From contig NZ_QPJD01000020.1 of assembly GCF_003337375.1 (NCBI RefSeq), positions 1-64,000 on the forward strand: 64,000 bases of DNA. Reading direction: 5' to 3'. The notes under the pieces are model-generated. The model worked only from the letters and a program-made list of their open reading frames with translations. It made no database searches and was not told the origin of the DNA. Positions within the stretch are counted from its first letter, which is position 1, and every line of letters starts with the position of its first letter. Shown here piece after piece: positions 41,694 to 49,780 of the stretch. The position numbers were made by a program, and so were the translations under genes. The DNA is from Paenibacillus prosopidis (GTDB taxonomy: Bacteria; Bacillota; Bacilli; Paenibacillales; Paenibacillaceae).

Positions 41694-43355
41694 TTATTCA
41701 GCGCTGAACGTATTTTTATCGCCAATCTCAACCTGCAGATTCATTGCGTTTCCTTTGCGCACAATGTTCAGCTCTGCCTTATCGCCGACTTTTCTTGCTT
41801 GAATGGCATCAATTAAAGCTTGAGTATTGCTATACTTCTTGCCATCAATACCTGTGATAACATCAAACTGCTGCAATCCACCCAAATAAGCTGGTGAATT
41901 ATAGTATACATTTTGAACTATGGAGCCTTCAACCTTATCCATGCCGAGTTGTTTAGCTATATCTTCGGTTACATCTCTCAGCTCAGCTCCAATGAACGGC
42001 ACAGCCGGTTTAGGAATATCCTTATTGTTTTTCAGGTTATCTAATACTTCCTGAATGGTGCTCGTTGGGATCGCAAAGCCGATACCTTGCGCTTGCGAGC
42101 TTACTGCTGTATTTATACCGACAACCTCACCGTTAACATTTAGGAGCGGACCGCCGGAGTTACCCGGATTAATAGAAGCGTCCGTTTGCAGCAAATGCTC
42201 GTATTTGCGCTCGCCTTGGGTATCTTGAATACCGATTGGGCGTTCCTTCGCGCTTAGTACCCCGACAGTGACCGTATGGTCAAAGCCGTACGGGTTACCT
42301 ATTGCTACAACCCAATCGCCGATGTTGATATTATCAGAGTTGCCAAGCGGAAGCGTTGGGAACGCCTTATCGCCTTTTACTTTAAGTACAGCCAAGTCTA
42401 GTTCGTAGCTGGAACCAAGCAGCTCTGCCGTGAACGGCTCATCATAGCCTTGAACGATGACTTTGATTTGATCAGATTCGCCGACCACATGCTGATTCGT
42501 TAAAATGTAGCCTGTAGACTCAAAGAAGAATCCGGTTCCGATACCTGATTGCTGCATTTGGCCTTGTTCGTTCTGACCGCCTTGGTCAGGCTGTGTCGTA
42601 CCCGGATAATCATCTCCGAAAAATTGACGGAAAAACGGATCATCCAGTAAGCTGCCGCCGCTATTGCCGCGATTGGCCGTATTTACAAACGTTTCAATTT
42701 TGACGACCGCCGGGCTGGCTGTTTCGAACAATTGAGCGATGTTATCCGGTCTTGCCGCAACCGTGGACGCCGACGTGCTGCCGCTCGTGCCGGAAGTAGA
42801 TGCCGACTTGCCGCTTGTGCTGCCCGCTTCCGTTTGCGAGGTCAGAGCTTGTTCCGACGTAAACCAATTACGTACATCCGCCGTATACATAAGTGATCCG
42901 ACTACGACAACGCCGGCAAGGAAGGACATGAACACGGCCCTGAATGAAGTTCTGCGCGGCTCCCGCACTTTCCACGACCCTTTCGCAGACTGCTGTGACG
43001 GGTTAAATGACCTTATTTGCGATTGTTGTTGTGTTTGCGGCTCAGCTTGCTCAACCACTTCCCCGTGGTAGGGTACGGCTGAAGGAACTGAAGCAGTGTT
43101 TCCATAAGGCTGATCTTGGATCAGCTTCGGCTTTTCAGAATCTGAAGGTTGATTATACTCCTTACTGTCTTGCTGAGCATTTGCTTTAAATGGTCCGTAG
43201 GAGTAGTAATAAGATGGCTTAGCAGATTGCTCTTGTGACTCAGATGCTGTATGATCCTGCGAACTTGTACCGCTCTCATTCTTCTCTGCTTCATCTTGGC
43301 CCTCATTCGTACGGAAAAAATCGTCGTACCCCTTATTTTTGTTTTTATCGTCCAT
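41694..43355 (-). CDS. htrA: HtrA/DegP-type membrane-anchored serine protease
   Basis: The 553-residue protein has a cytosolic, Gln/Ser-rich N-terminal region of about 140 residues, one membrane helix (around FMSFLAGVVVVGSLMY), a Ser/Thr/Gly linker, a trypsin-like domain and one PDZ domain. The catalytic triad is visible: His in LTNQHVV, Asp in ELDLAVLKV, Ser in NPGNSGGPLL. It degrades or refolds misfolded exported proteins at the cell surface. A G/Q/N-rich loop (TTQPDQGGQNEQGQMQQSG) interrupts the protease domain. The start follows AAGGAGGAG. A two-component operon lies directly downstream. Confidence 0.95.
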   Translation of the reverse strand: MDDKNKNKGYDDFFRTNEGQDEAEKNESGTSSQDHTASESQEQSAKPSYYYSYGPFKANAQQDSKEYNQPSDSEKPKLIQDQPYGNTASVPSAVPYHGEVVEQAEPQTQQQSQIRSFNPSQQSAKGSWKVREPRRTSFRAVFMSFLAGVVVVGSLMYTADVRNWFTSEQALTSQTEAGSTSGKSASTSGTSGSTSASTVAARPDNIAQLFETASPAVVKIETFVNTANRGNSGGSLLDDPFFRQFFGDDYPGTTQPDQGGQNEQGQMQQSGIGTGFFFESTGYILTNQHVVGESDQIKVIVQGYDEPFTAELLGSSYELDLAVLKVKGDKAFPTLPLGNSDNINIGDWVVAIGNPYGFDHTVTVGVLSAKERPIGIQDTQGERKYEHLLQTDASINPGNSGGPLLNVNGEVVGINTAVSSQAQGIGFAIPTSTIQEVLDNLKNNKDIPKPAVPFIGAELRDVTEDIAKQLGMDKVEGSIVQNVYYNSPAYLGGLQQFDVITGIDGKKYSNTQALIDAIQARKVGDKAELNIVRKGNAMNLQVEIGDKNTFSAE

Positions 43356-43450
43356 GTACGTTCTCCTCCTTGAATCTTATTCCATAAGGCATCCGAAGCG
43401 CTCCCTTCGAATACGTTTTAGTTGATTTAGTTCTATCATGCACATTCTAC

Positions 43451-43478
43451 CTTAAAACAAACTTAAAGGGAATTTAAA
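43451..43478 (-). promoter_or_regulatory. 11-base-spaced direct repeats upstream of htrA
   Basis: On the minus strand, TTTAAA, TTTAAG and TTTAAG begin exactly 11 bases apart (plus-strand starts 43451, 43462, 43473). One helical turn spacing of hexamers is the usual binding pattern of OmpR/PhoB-type regulators. A candidate -10 (TAGAAT, 43443-43448) follows. Confidence 0.5.
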
Positions 43479-43485
43479 CAAAAAT

Positions 43486-43526
43486 AAAAAAACGCCCCAA
43501 ATATGAATTGGGAAGCGTTTTTTTCT
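43486..43526 (-). terminator. Terminator after the yugN-type gene
   Basis: AAAACGC/GCGTTTT outer and CCAA/TTGG inner pairs form a stem with A- and T-runs at both ends. It lies between the yugN-type gene and the htrA promoter. Confidence 0.8.
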
Positions 43527-43545
43527 CGTTCTGAACCTTGATAAG

Positions 43546-43959
43546 TCAGCTTGGAAAAAGCTGCTCCACCTCATGCATGATATGCTTGGCGCTATCAATC
43601 CACTCGCGCTCAACTTTGCCGTCCGGATTAACCGGTGACTGAAATTGATCGAAGACTGCTCCCGCTAAACGTATTGATGCTTCAGGATCGTTTCCTTCAT
43701 TATATTCATGCTTAAGTACATAAGGCGAACCCAGCTTTATTTTTGCCTCGGTTTCTGTCGTTTCACTATCAATATTGCCGTTAACAACCTCAAATGGTAT
43801 ACGCAGCCACACCTTGTGCGCTTCATCCAGGGCTCGGTCGAATGAACCGCTCTCGTAATCCCAATTGCCTCCAAGTGTAAACTGCCTGGATTCAAGAAGC
43901 TCTTTCGTTTCTGTAAAATGCTGCTCCCGTGACTTCAGCACGGATGAAATAGGGATCAT
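43546..43959 (-). CDS. YugN-like family protein
   Basis: The 137-residue cytosolic protein starts MIPISSVLKSREQHF and contains FTLGGNWDYESGSFDRALD, KVWLRIPFEVVNG and GSPYVLKHEYNEG, which match the YugN family of Bacilli. No catalytic residues stand out. YugN proteins have no established function. It lies downstream of liaR on the same strand with about 68 bases between, and a terminator follows. Confidence 0.85.
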   Translation of the reverse strand: MIPISSVLKSREQHFTETKELLESRQFTLGGNWDYESGSFDRALDEAHKVWLRIPFEVVNGNIDSETTETEAKIKLGSPYVLKHEYNEGNDPEASIRLAGAVFDQFQSPVNPDGKVEREWIDSAKHIMHEVEQLFPS

Positions 43960-44027
43960 GACGGTTACTCCTTTACGCTCGCTGTCTGCTATTTGTTAAA
44001 AGGTAGTATACCCGCCAATATCTCCGC

Positions 44028-44696
44028 TTATGTGCGATTAGCCCAGCCTTTGCGATGAGCAAGCACCGCCAGCTGCGTGCGGTCCTCAAGCTCGCATTTC
44101 ATAAGCAGGTTGCTTACATGGGTTTTGACTGTTTTCACGCTAATATGCAGCTCCTCCGCAATTTCTTTGTTGGATTGGCCGTCCGCAATAAGAAAGAGCA
44201 CTTCCTTCTCCCGCTCGGTCAACCCCTCGTCACCCGCTTGAGCGGTGCGTTGCCGCAAGCCTCTCGTTAACGCCTGCGACACATCTGCTGTCATGACCGG
44301 CATTCCTTTGAAAGCGCCGCTGATGGCATAGATCAGCTCCTCCGCAGAAACGGTTTTGAGCACATAGCTTACGGCCCCTGCTTCAATCGCTCCGTAAACC
44401 TTGTCATCTTCAAGAAAGCTGGTCAGCATCACTATTTTCATGTCCGGATATTTTTCCATAATAGCTTTCGTCGCTTCAATTCCGTTCATCCCAGGCATCA
44501 TTAAATCCATTAAAATAATGTCAGGCCGCTTCTCTGAAGAACTCGCATCCAGAAAATCCAGCGCTGCTTGCCCGTTGCCCGCCTCTGCAATGACCTGAAA
44601 CTTAGGCTCCAGCATCAAGTAAGTGCGTAAGCCCGTCCTTACCATATCGTGGTCATCGACAATCATTACTTTTATTGAATCAGGTCCGCTCATCAT
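44028..44696 (-). CDS. liaR: LiaR-type NarL/LuxR response regulator
   Basis: The 222-residue regulator has a receiver with phosphoacceptor D64 (ILMDLMMPGM), K in VLKTVSAEE, and a C-terminal LuxR helix-turn-helix (GLTEREKEVLFLIADGQSNKEIAEELHISVKTVKTHVSNL). It follows a LiaS-type kinase with a 4-base ATGA overlap and a LiaF-type inhibitor before that, so it is the output of a LiaFSR cell-envelope stress system responding to lipid II-binding antibiotics. The liaIH target genes are not adjacent. Confidence 0.93.
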   Translation of the reverse strand: MMSGPDSIKVMIVDDHDMVRTGLRTYLMLEPKFQVIAEAGNGQAALDFLDASSSEKRPDIILMDLMMPGMNGIEATKAIMEKYPDMKIVMLTSFLEDDKVYGAIEAGAVSYVLKTVSAEELIYAISGAFKGMPVMTADVSQALTRGLRQRTAQAGDEGLTEREKEVLFLIADGQSNKEIAEELHISVKTVKTHVSNLLMKCELEDRTQLAVLAHRKGWANRT

Positions 44697-45727
44697 TCCT
44701 GCTCTCCCCGCAACATTTTTGGTATCGTAACCTTCACTTTTGTACCGCTTCCGGGCTTACTCCATATTTCCGCCGCGCCGCCAAGCTTCTGTGCCCGCTC
44801 CTGCATCGTCGAAAGCCCATAGGAGCCGCGCTTGACTTCATCCGCTTTGAAGCCTGCCCCGTCATCCTGCAAAATCATAACAACCTGCCTTTCATTATCA
44901 GAAATGGTTAGCGAGCAGGCTTTAGCTCCAGCGTGCTTAACGACATTCGCAAGCGCCTCCTGAACGATGAGAAAAAGCTGAAGCTCCTTCGCCTCAGATA
45001 ATTGTTCTTTCAAACGCCACTCCAGCTCGCCTTGCAAATTGTTTTGGCGGCAATAATCAGGAAACCATTTGTCCAGCGCCTCGTAAAGCGTCCGCCCTTC
45101 AAGCTCCATCGGCCTCAGCTGAGCTATGAAGTTCCGCATCTGCTTCTGCGCCAAATTAGACATATTCACAAGCTGTTCAAGCACCGAATCGGCGCGTTCC
45201 CGGTCAACCTGCTGCAGCTTTGGCAGCGAGGAAGCACACATATGAATCGCAAAAAGCTGCTGGCTGACCGTATCGTGCAAATCCCGCGCCAGCCGCTTGC
45301 GCTCCTCCAATACGGCAGCTTCATTAGATGCCGATTCCGTCATAACATACTCCTCGCCTCTCATTTGCAGCCACTTCATTTTTTCTTCCATCTGCTCAGC
45401 GAGCTCATTAAACTCCCGGTAGACTTCAATAAACGAGTTGTGTCCTTCTTCTGTTATGCGCACGCCAAAGTTCCCATTAGCAGCTTGCTTCAGCGATAAG
45501 TGCAGCGTATCAATTCTCCGTCCGATCCGCTGTGCCGCCCAATAACCAAAGCCGGCGCTCACAAGCAGGAAGACGGAGGCCGCCCCCAGGCGCACTTCCG
45601 TCTGTCCTGTTTCATCCATCAAACTAATCCACGCTACGGCTGCGAGCAGCAGCGACACCACGGAAGCAATGACGAACATTCCGATTAATTCCCACTTGCC
45701 GCTCCTTAAAAAGCGAACCATCATCAC
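44693..45727 (-). CDS. liaS: LiaS-type sensor histidine kinase
   Basis: The 344-residue protein has two membrane helices at residues about 15-35 and 45-65 with almost no external loop, a HAMP domain, a HisKA_3 dimerisation domain (phosphoacceptor His in RDLHDTVSQQLFAIH) and an HATPase (NVVKHAGA, DDGAGF, SYGLSTMQERAQ). Such intramembrane-sensing kinases rely on an accessory protein; the LiaF-type gene just upstream provides it. The start appears to be GTG at 45727, four bases after the liaF stop. Confidence 0.93.
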   Translation of the reverse strand: MMMVRFLRSGKWELIGMFVIASVVSLLLAAVAWISLMDETGQTEVRLGAASVFLLVSAGFGYWAAQRIGRRIDTLHLSLKQAANGNFGVRITEEGHNSFIEVYREFNELAEQMEEKMKWLQMRGEEYVMTESASNEAAVLEERKRLARDLHDTVSQQLFAIHMCASSLPKLQQVDRERADSVLEQLVNMSNLAQKQMRNFIAQLRPMELEGRTLYEALDKWFPDYCRQNNLQGELEWRLKEQLSEAKELQLFLIVQEALANVVKHAGAKACSLTISDNERQVVMILQDDGAGFKADEVKRGSYGLSTMQERAQKLGGAAEIWSKPGSGTKVKVTIPKMLRGEQE

Positions 45728-45730
45728 GGA

Positions 45731-46726
45731 TCACCCTACCTTCGTGACACGGACATCGCCGATAAATGTGCTGACAACCAGCTTAATTTTTTTTTCGGTC
45801 TCCGAATAAAACGGCGATTGAATATTAATGTTATTAAACATGCCGCCTTCTTTGCGGTCTAATATTTTCACATCACCCAGAAAAGCGCTCGAAACAACCT
45901 GCACCCCTACCTCAAAATCATTGGGTACATATACCTTCACATCCCCGATAAACGAAGAGATGCAAATTTTCGTTTCTCCGGGCGCGATTTGAGCCTTCGT
46001 CAAATCGAGGACGGTGTCTCCGATAAAATGGGATACGTTAAGCGGCTTCAGATCCCAGTAATCATGACCGATATGAATATCGCCTATAAATCCGGAGCGT
46101 GTCTGAACACTCGAATCACTGTGATTCCACCATTCCACATGCTCCTTATGATGATGCTTCCACTCGTGAAAGGACTTCTTATACGGAGGGATTTGGCCAT
46201 CATGAGCTTTATTTTCATTTTCACTATTAGGCTCGCGGCTATCCTTCTTAAATAGTCCCTCAGAATGCTCGGGCGGAGCTTGTGTCGGATCAGGATGCAA
46301 TGGCGGTGCAGGCGGAACCTGCGACTGGTCCTGATATGGCCGGTACGGTTTCCATTCATCGGCAGGAGGCTGATGACGCCTCGAGCGCGGCTTCCAAATT
46401 AACTTAAAGCCGACTAATATGATGACGACCGGCCAAATATAAGGAATGATATCGCCGATGGACCAAGTAAACCAATCCAAATTCCTGCCCAAAAATATAC
46501 ATCCGACCAGCAGCACGACCGCTCCCCACCAGCCAGAGCCCGAACCGTGCGATCGGCTTGTCAGCATGCCTTTTATTCCAACAATGATAAGAATAACTGG
46601 CCAATACATGGAAAACAAATCACCAATATCAAAAGTCACTTGACCCGTTTGCCGCAATAAAAATAAAACGCCAATTGCAATGATGACTAATCCGGTGAAC
46701 AACCGGTTTGCGAAATTTCCGTTCAA
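45731..46726 (-). CDS. liaF: LiaF-type membrane regulator
   Basis: The 331-residue protein has an N-terminal block of about four membrane helices (LVIIAIGVLFLLRQTGQ, MYWPVILIIVGI, VVLLVGCIFLGRNL, IWPVVIILVGFKLIW), a Pro/His-rich cytosolic linker and a C-terminal beta-helix-like domain with repeated FIGD motifs (GFIGDIHIG, SHFIGDTVLDL, SSFIGDVKVYV, STFIGDVRVTK). In Bacillus subtilis LiaF inhibits LiaS until envelope damage occurs. The linker here is unusually long. The start is TTG with AAGGAG upstream. Confidence 0.9.
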   Translation of the reverse strand: MNGNFANRLFTGLVIIAIGVLFLLRQTGQVTFDIGDLFSMYWPVILIIVGIKGMLTSRSHGSGSGWWGAVVLLVGCIFLGRNLDWFTWSIGDIIPYIWPVVIILVGFKLIWKPRSRRHQPPADEWKPYRPYQDQSQVPPAPPLHPDPTQAPPEHSEGLFKKDSREPNSENENKAHDGQIPPYKKSFHEWKHHHKEHVEWWNHSDSSVQTRSGFIGDIHIGHDYWDLKPLNVSHFIGDTVLDLTKAQIAPGETKICISSFIGDVKVYVPNDFEVGVQVVSSAFLGDVKILDRKEGGMFNNINIQSPFYSETEKKIKLVVSTFIGDVRVTKVG

Positions 46727-46869
46727 ACTGCCCCAGCTCCTTACGATTCCATCGTCGTTTGATCTCTAGTATAACGGACAGCATCCGTTTGAAAAAGGGA
46801 CGGCCGATTGAAATCGCTATCCGTCTCTAGACTGAGCTATTATTGATTTCCTTGACTTTAAACCTGACA

Positions 46870-46923
46870 TGTCATGAAACATTACGCCGAACGTTGACAT
46901 TGTTGACTTCTTCTATTTATAAT
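46870..46923 (+). promoter_or_regulatory. amt promoter with GlnR/TnrA-like site
   Basis: TTGACA (46894-46899), an 18-base spacer and TATAAT (46918-46923) form a strong promoter. TGTCATGAAACATTACG (46870-46886) matches TGTNA-N7-TNACA except for the last base. Its centre is about 52 bases before the expected start point, close to the position from which TnrA activates nrgAB in Bacillus subtilis. Confidence 0.7.
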
Positions 46924-46986
46924 GATGAACGGATTAGGAGTGTAGAGAAATATTACGTACTATCATGAAGAACAGGAGTGGAAACA

Positions 46987-48282
46987 ATGGACGTTATAGA
47001 ACTGTCAAAAGGACTAGACACGATCTGGGTCGTTTTGACAGCAGCAATGATCTTGCTAATGGAGGGCGGCTTCGCTTTGCTGGAAGCAGGCTTCGTCCGG
47101 CAAAAGAACGCTGTCAGCATCATAATGAAGGTGTTCGTCGATATCGCTTTCGGCGCACTGGTGTTTTATTTTTTCGGATTTGCACTTATGTACGGCCAGG
47201 ATGCAGGCGGAATTATAGGCACAACCGGCTTTCTTATAAAAGGCGACCTGTCTCATATTGCATTAAATATTACTCACGAGACCTATTGGTTATTCCAATG
47301 CGCATTCGTCATCGCTGTCATCTCAATCGTTTCCGGAGCAGTAGCGGAACGTATCAATTTTAAAGCCTATATTTTGCTCACGATTGCAATGACAGGTTTC
47401 ATCTACCCGCTTGCTGGACATTGGGTTTGGTCGCTTAACGGTTTTCTTGGCAAGCTGGGAATGATCGATTTTGCGGGATCTGCCGTCATTCACGCCTTAG
47501 GCGGTTTTTCTGCGCTGGCTGCGGCTATGTTTATCGGACCGAGGATCGGCAAGTTCAGCGCGGACGGCAAGGTAAACATCGTACCGCCATCGAACCTGCC
47601 TCTTGCATCCGTTGGAGCTTTCATTCTGTGGTTTGGCTGGTTCGGCTTCAATGCAGGCAGTACATTAAGCGCTACGAATGGAACGATCGGCCATATTGCA
47701 ATTACGACGATGTTATCCGCCGCTGCCGGCGGCGCTACTTGTATATTGTTCACCATGTTCCGCTACAAGAAGGCTGATCCTCCAATGGTTATCAACGGAT
47801 CGCTCGCCGGTCTTGTCGGCATTACGGCAGGCTGCGCGTTCGTTTCTGACGGTGCGGCAATCGGCATTGGCGCCGTGTCCGGCATCGCTATGGTGCTTGT
47901 AACCGAATGGCTGGAGCGCAGACAAATCGATGATCCGGTCGGCGCCTTTGCCGTCCATGGTATTAGTGGAAGCTTAGGTACGCTTGCCGTCGGTTTGTTC
48001 GCAATGCCAGAGTTAACGGAAGGCATCGGTAAAGGCTATTATGGGTTATTTTATGGCGGTGGCTGGAGCTTGCTAGGTGCTCAAGCACTTGGTTTAGTTA
48101 CCGTTTCCGTATGGGGCTTTGTATTAACGTGGGGTGTACTGTGGCTTATTCGTAAAATCATGCCTGTCCGCGTATCCAAGGATGAAGAGCTTATCGGCCT
48201 TGATGTAGGAATTCACGGTGTTCCGGCATACAGCCAGGAGCATGATTTCCTTGATTACGACCGGCTGAGAAACTCGAGATAA
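46987..48282 (+). CDS. amt: Ammonium transporter (Amt/NrgA family)
   Basis: The 431-residue membrane protein has eleven predicted spans. It carries Amt signatures: ALMEAGFVRxKN-like segment (LLEAGFVRQKN), DFAGSAVIHALGGFSALAAA with the first pore His, WFGWFGFNAGS and DDPVGAFAVHGISGSLGT with the second conserved His. It brings ammonium into the cell during nitrogen limitation. The cytosolic C-terminal tail is short. No glnK/glnB gene follows, unlike nrgAB. ATG 46987 is preceded by AGGAG. A GlnR/TnrA-like site lies upstream. Confidence 0.96.
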   Translation: MDVIELSKGLDTIWVVLTAAMILLMEGGFALLEAGFVRQKNAVSIIMKVFVDIAFGALVFYFFGFALMYGQDAGGIIGTTGFLIKGDLSHIALNITHETYWLFQCAFVIAVISIVSGAVAERINFKAYILLTIAMTGFIYPLAGHWVWSLNGFLGKLGMIDFAGSAVIHALGGFSALAAAMFIGPRIGKFSADGKVNIVPPSNLPLASVGAFILWFGWFGFNAGSTLSATNGTIGHIAITTMLSAAAGGATCILFTMFRYKKADPPMVINGSLAGLVGITAGCAFVSDGAAIGIGAVSGIAMVLVTEWLERRQIDDPVGAFAVHGISGSLGTLAVGLFAMPELTEGIGKGYYGLFYGGGWSLLGAQALGLVTVSVWGFVLTWGVLWLIRKIMPVRVSKDEELIGLDVGIHGVPAYSQEHDFLDYDRLRNSR

Positions 48283-48301
48283 GTAAGGATGTTAAAAAAA
48301 T

Positions 48302-48332
48302 AACCGTCAAAGCTATTATGGCTTTGACGGTT
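48302..48332. terminator. Bidirectional terminator after amt
   Basis: AACCGTCAAAGC and its complement form a perfect 12-bp stem with a 7-base loop and A- and T-rich flanks, between convergent genes. Confidence 0.9.
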
Positions 48333-48335
48333 TCT

Positions 48336-48746
48336 TTATTTATAAGGCCTAGTCACGAGATCAATCTCGTTCATTTCGCTTGCAAGCTCATGAGAAACGG
48401 ATACGATATCCGAAGCTGCTGATCCATTCTGGATCTTTCGTACCTTCTCAATTTCAAGTCGAAGCGCGCGAACCTTCTCCATCGGTTTTCTAACAAAATG
48501 AATATATTCAACGGCCAAGTGATGATCTGGCTTCTTGCCAGTCAGCATCCTTCTTAATGTAGACATCGATTGATATGCGCGGTCTTCCATCAGTCGGCGT
48601 TTCTCATAACGCTCAACCATCTGTTCAATTTCGGCAATTTCCTGCTCCTTCTTAGCTACATAGGCGTCAATAAACGGGAATACCTCACCCGCTTTACGAT
48701 TATGGGCAGCAGCTACAAAGCCTGTATGAGTGATTGGATCTGTCAT
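48336..48746 (-). CDS. Unrecognised 136-residue coiled-coil protein
   Basis: I do not recognise this family. The protein is soluble and highly charged, with long helical stretches of heptad character (VAKKEQEIAEIEQMVERYEKR; RKPMEKVRALRLEIEKVRKI) and no cysteine or signal peptide. The middle part (RRMLTGKKPDHHLAVEYIHFV) is the only region with likely tertiary structure. The start follows CAGGTGA. It is a single gene convergent with amt. Its coding character is supported by a good ribosome binding site and sensible composition; function unknown. Confidence 0.75.
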   Translation of the reverse strand: MTDPITHTGFVAAAHNRKAGEVFPFIDAYVAKKEQEIAEIEQMVERYEKRRLMEDRAYQSMSTLRRMLTGKKPDHHLAVEYIHFVRKPMEKVRALRLEIEKVRKIQNGSAASDIVSVSHELASEMNEIDLVTRPYK

Positions 48747-48854
48747 GAGAATTCACCTGTCTTATCATGTTATTATTACTTACACAAATAATCATACAAT
48801 AAACAATGGTGGTTTGAAAACTGTTTTTTAACAAATAGTAAAATCTTCAATAGA

Positions 48855-48881
48855 AAAGAGGAACCGCTTAGGTTCCTCTTT
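48855..48881 (-). terminator. Terminator of the gamma-SASP gene
   Basis: AAAGAGGAACC and its complement form a perfect 11-bp stem with a 5-base loop about 30 bases after the SASP stop. Confidence 0.88.
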
Positions 48882-48909
48882 GTTATTCGTTATTGCAGAT
48901 ATACTGCTA

Positions 48910-49038
48910 TTACTTTTCAGCTTTTTGCCCAGCATTATTTGCCGCTTGTTTACCAGCAGCGTTATTTTGGTTGAATTCTTGAGCGAATTCGGCATTGTAT
49001 TGATTATTTTGGGCTTTGTTATTTTTGTTTTTAGCCAT
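48910..49038 (-). CDS. sspE: Gamma-type small acid-soluble spore protein
   Basis: This 42-residue ORF is easily missed. It opens MAKNKNNKAQNNQYNAEFAQ and continues EFNQNNAAGKQAANNAG to a KAEK end. The Asn/Gln/Ala/Lys-rich composition and the YNAEFAQEF core identify a gamma-type SASP (SspE-like), the spore amino-acid reserve cut by the Gpr protease at germination. It is about half the length of Bacillus subtilis SspE, with one repeat instead of two. GGGGAGGTGA precedes the ATG and a perfect hairpin follows the stop. Expression in the forespore is expected. Confidence 0.88.
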   Translation of the reverse strand: MAKNKNNKAQNNQYNAEFAQEFNQNNAAGKQAANNAGQKAEK

Positions 49039-49098
49039 TGTATTCACCTCCCCGTATTCATTGTTATTATGGCATTTAGGCCATGTATTATACGGGAG

Positions 49099-49719
49099 TT
49101 ATGATTCTAAATACGTTTGCGGAATGGGCTTTCCAGCTTCAATGGCCAAGTTAATTTTGTTCAGCCAAGCTTGTGACAGCTTGCCTGTCCCTTTCCGGAG
49201 AACCTCTACATAAACCGTGCGTTTACCCCACTGCTCATATACTTCCTTGATCGTTTCAAAATACAAATCGATGCGTTTTCCCTTTATCGCAGAGCCTGTA
49301 TCAGCCACTACGCCGTAGCCGTAACCGGGAATATACAGTAAGGTTCCAATCGGAAACAGCTTCGTATCGGCGGCTATCGTCGATACTTGATCTCTTCTTA
49401 CCTTTACACCCGAATACGTTATGCCGTATTGCGGATGTCCGGGACGTTTGCCCGTTGATTCCACGCCCGCTGTATAGCCTGTAGCGACAACCTCTATCGT
49501 TTTCGGTTTACCCTTCTTATCGACAACCACGTGGGCCATTGCGTTATCACTGCCCGCATACGCGTGCTTCCTCACCGACACGCTGCCTGAGGCTTGTAGC
49601 TGCGGTGATGCCGCTTGGGCTGGCGCTGAGCATATTGTTGTATTTAAACCGATGACGATTACAGACAGAAGCAGCAATGAGGGAATACCTTTTTTGATAT
49701 AAAAAAAGCTTGTGACCAT
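49099..49719 (-). CDS. Secreted 3D-domain protein
   Basis: From ATG 49719 the protein has 206 residues. A signal peptide (IPSLLLLSVIVIGLNTTIC, ending near APAQA) is followed by a linker and a C-terminal 3D domain: EVVATGYTAGVESTG, GTLLYIPGYGYGVVADTGSAIKGKRIDLYF. The three conserved Asp (D in VADTG, D in RIDLYF, and in the first strand region) define the family, related to the catalytic domain of MltA-type lytic transglycosylases and to YuiC/YabE of Bacilli. It probably cuts peptidoglycan. AGGAGG precedes the start at a slightly long spacing. Confidence 0.9.
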   Translation of the reverse strand: MVTSFFYIKKGIPSLLLLSVIVIGLNTTICSAPAQAASPQLQASGSVSVRKHAYAGSDNAMAHVVVDKKGKPKTIEVVATGYTAGVESTGKRPGHPQYGITYSGVKVRRDQVSTIAADTKLFPIGTLLYIPGYGYGVVADTGSAIKGKRIDLYFETIKEVYEQWGKRTVYVEVLRKGTGKLSQAWLNKINLAIEAGKPIPQTYLES

Positions 49720-49780
49720 CTGGGTTACTTCCTCCTCAGAAGAAATAATGCCCCGATGGACCAAGCTTTATGCGTTTCAT

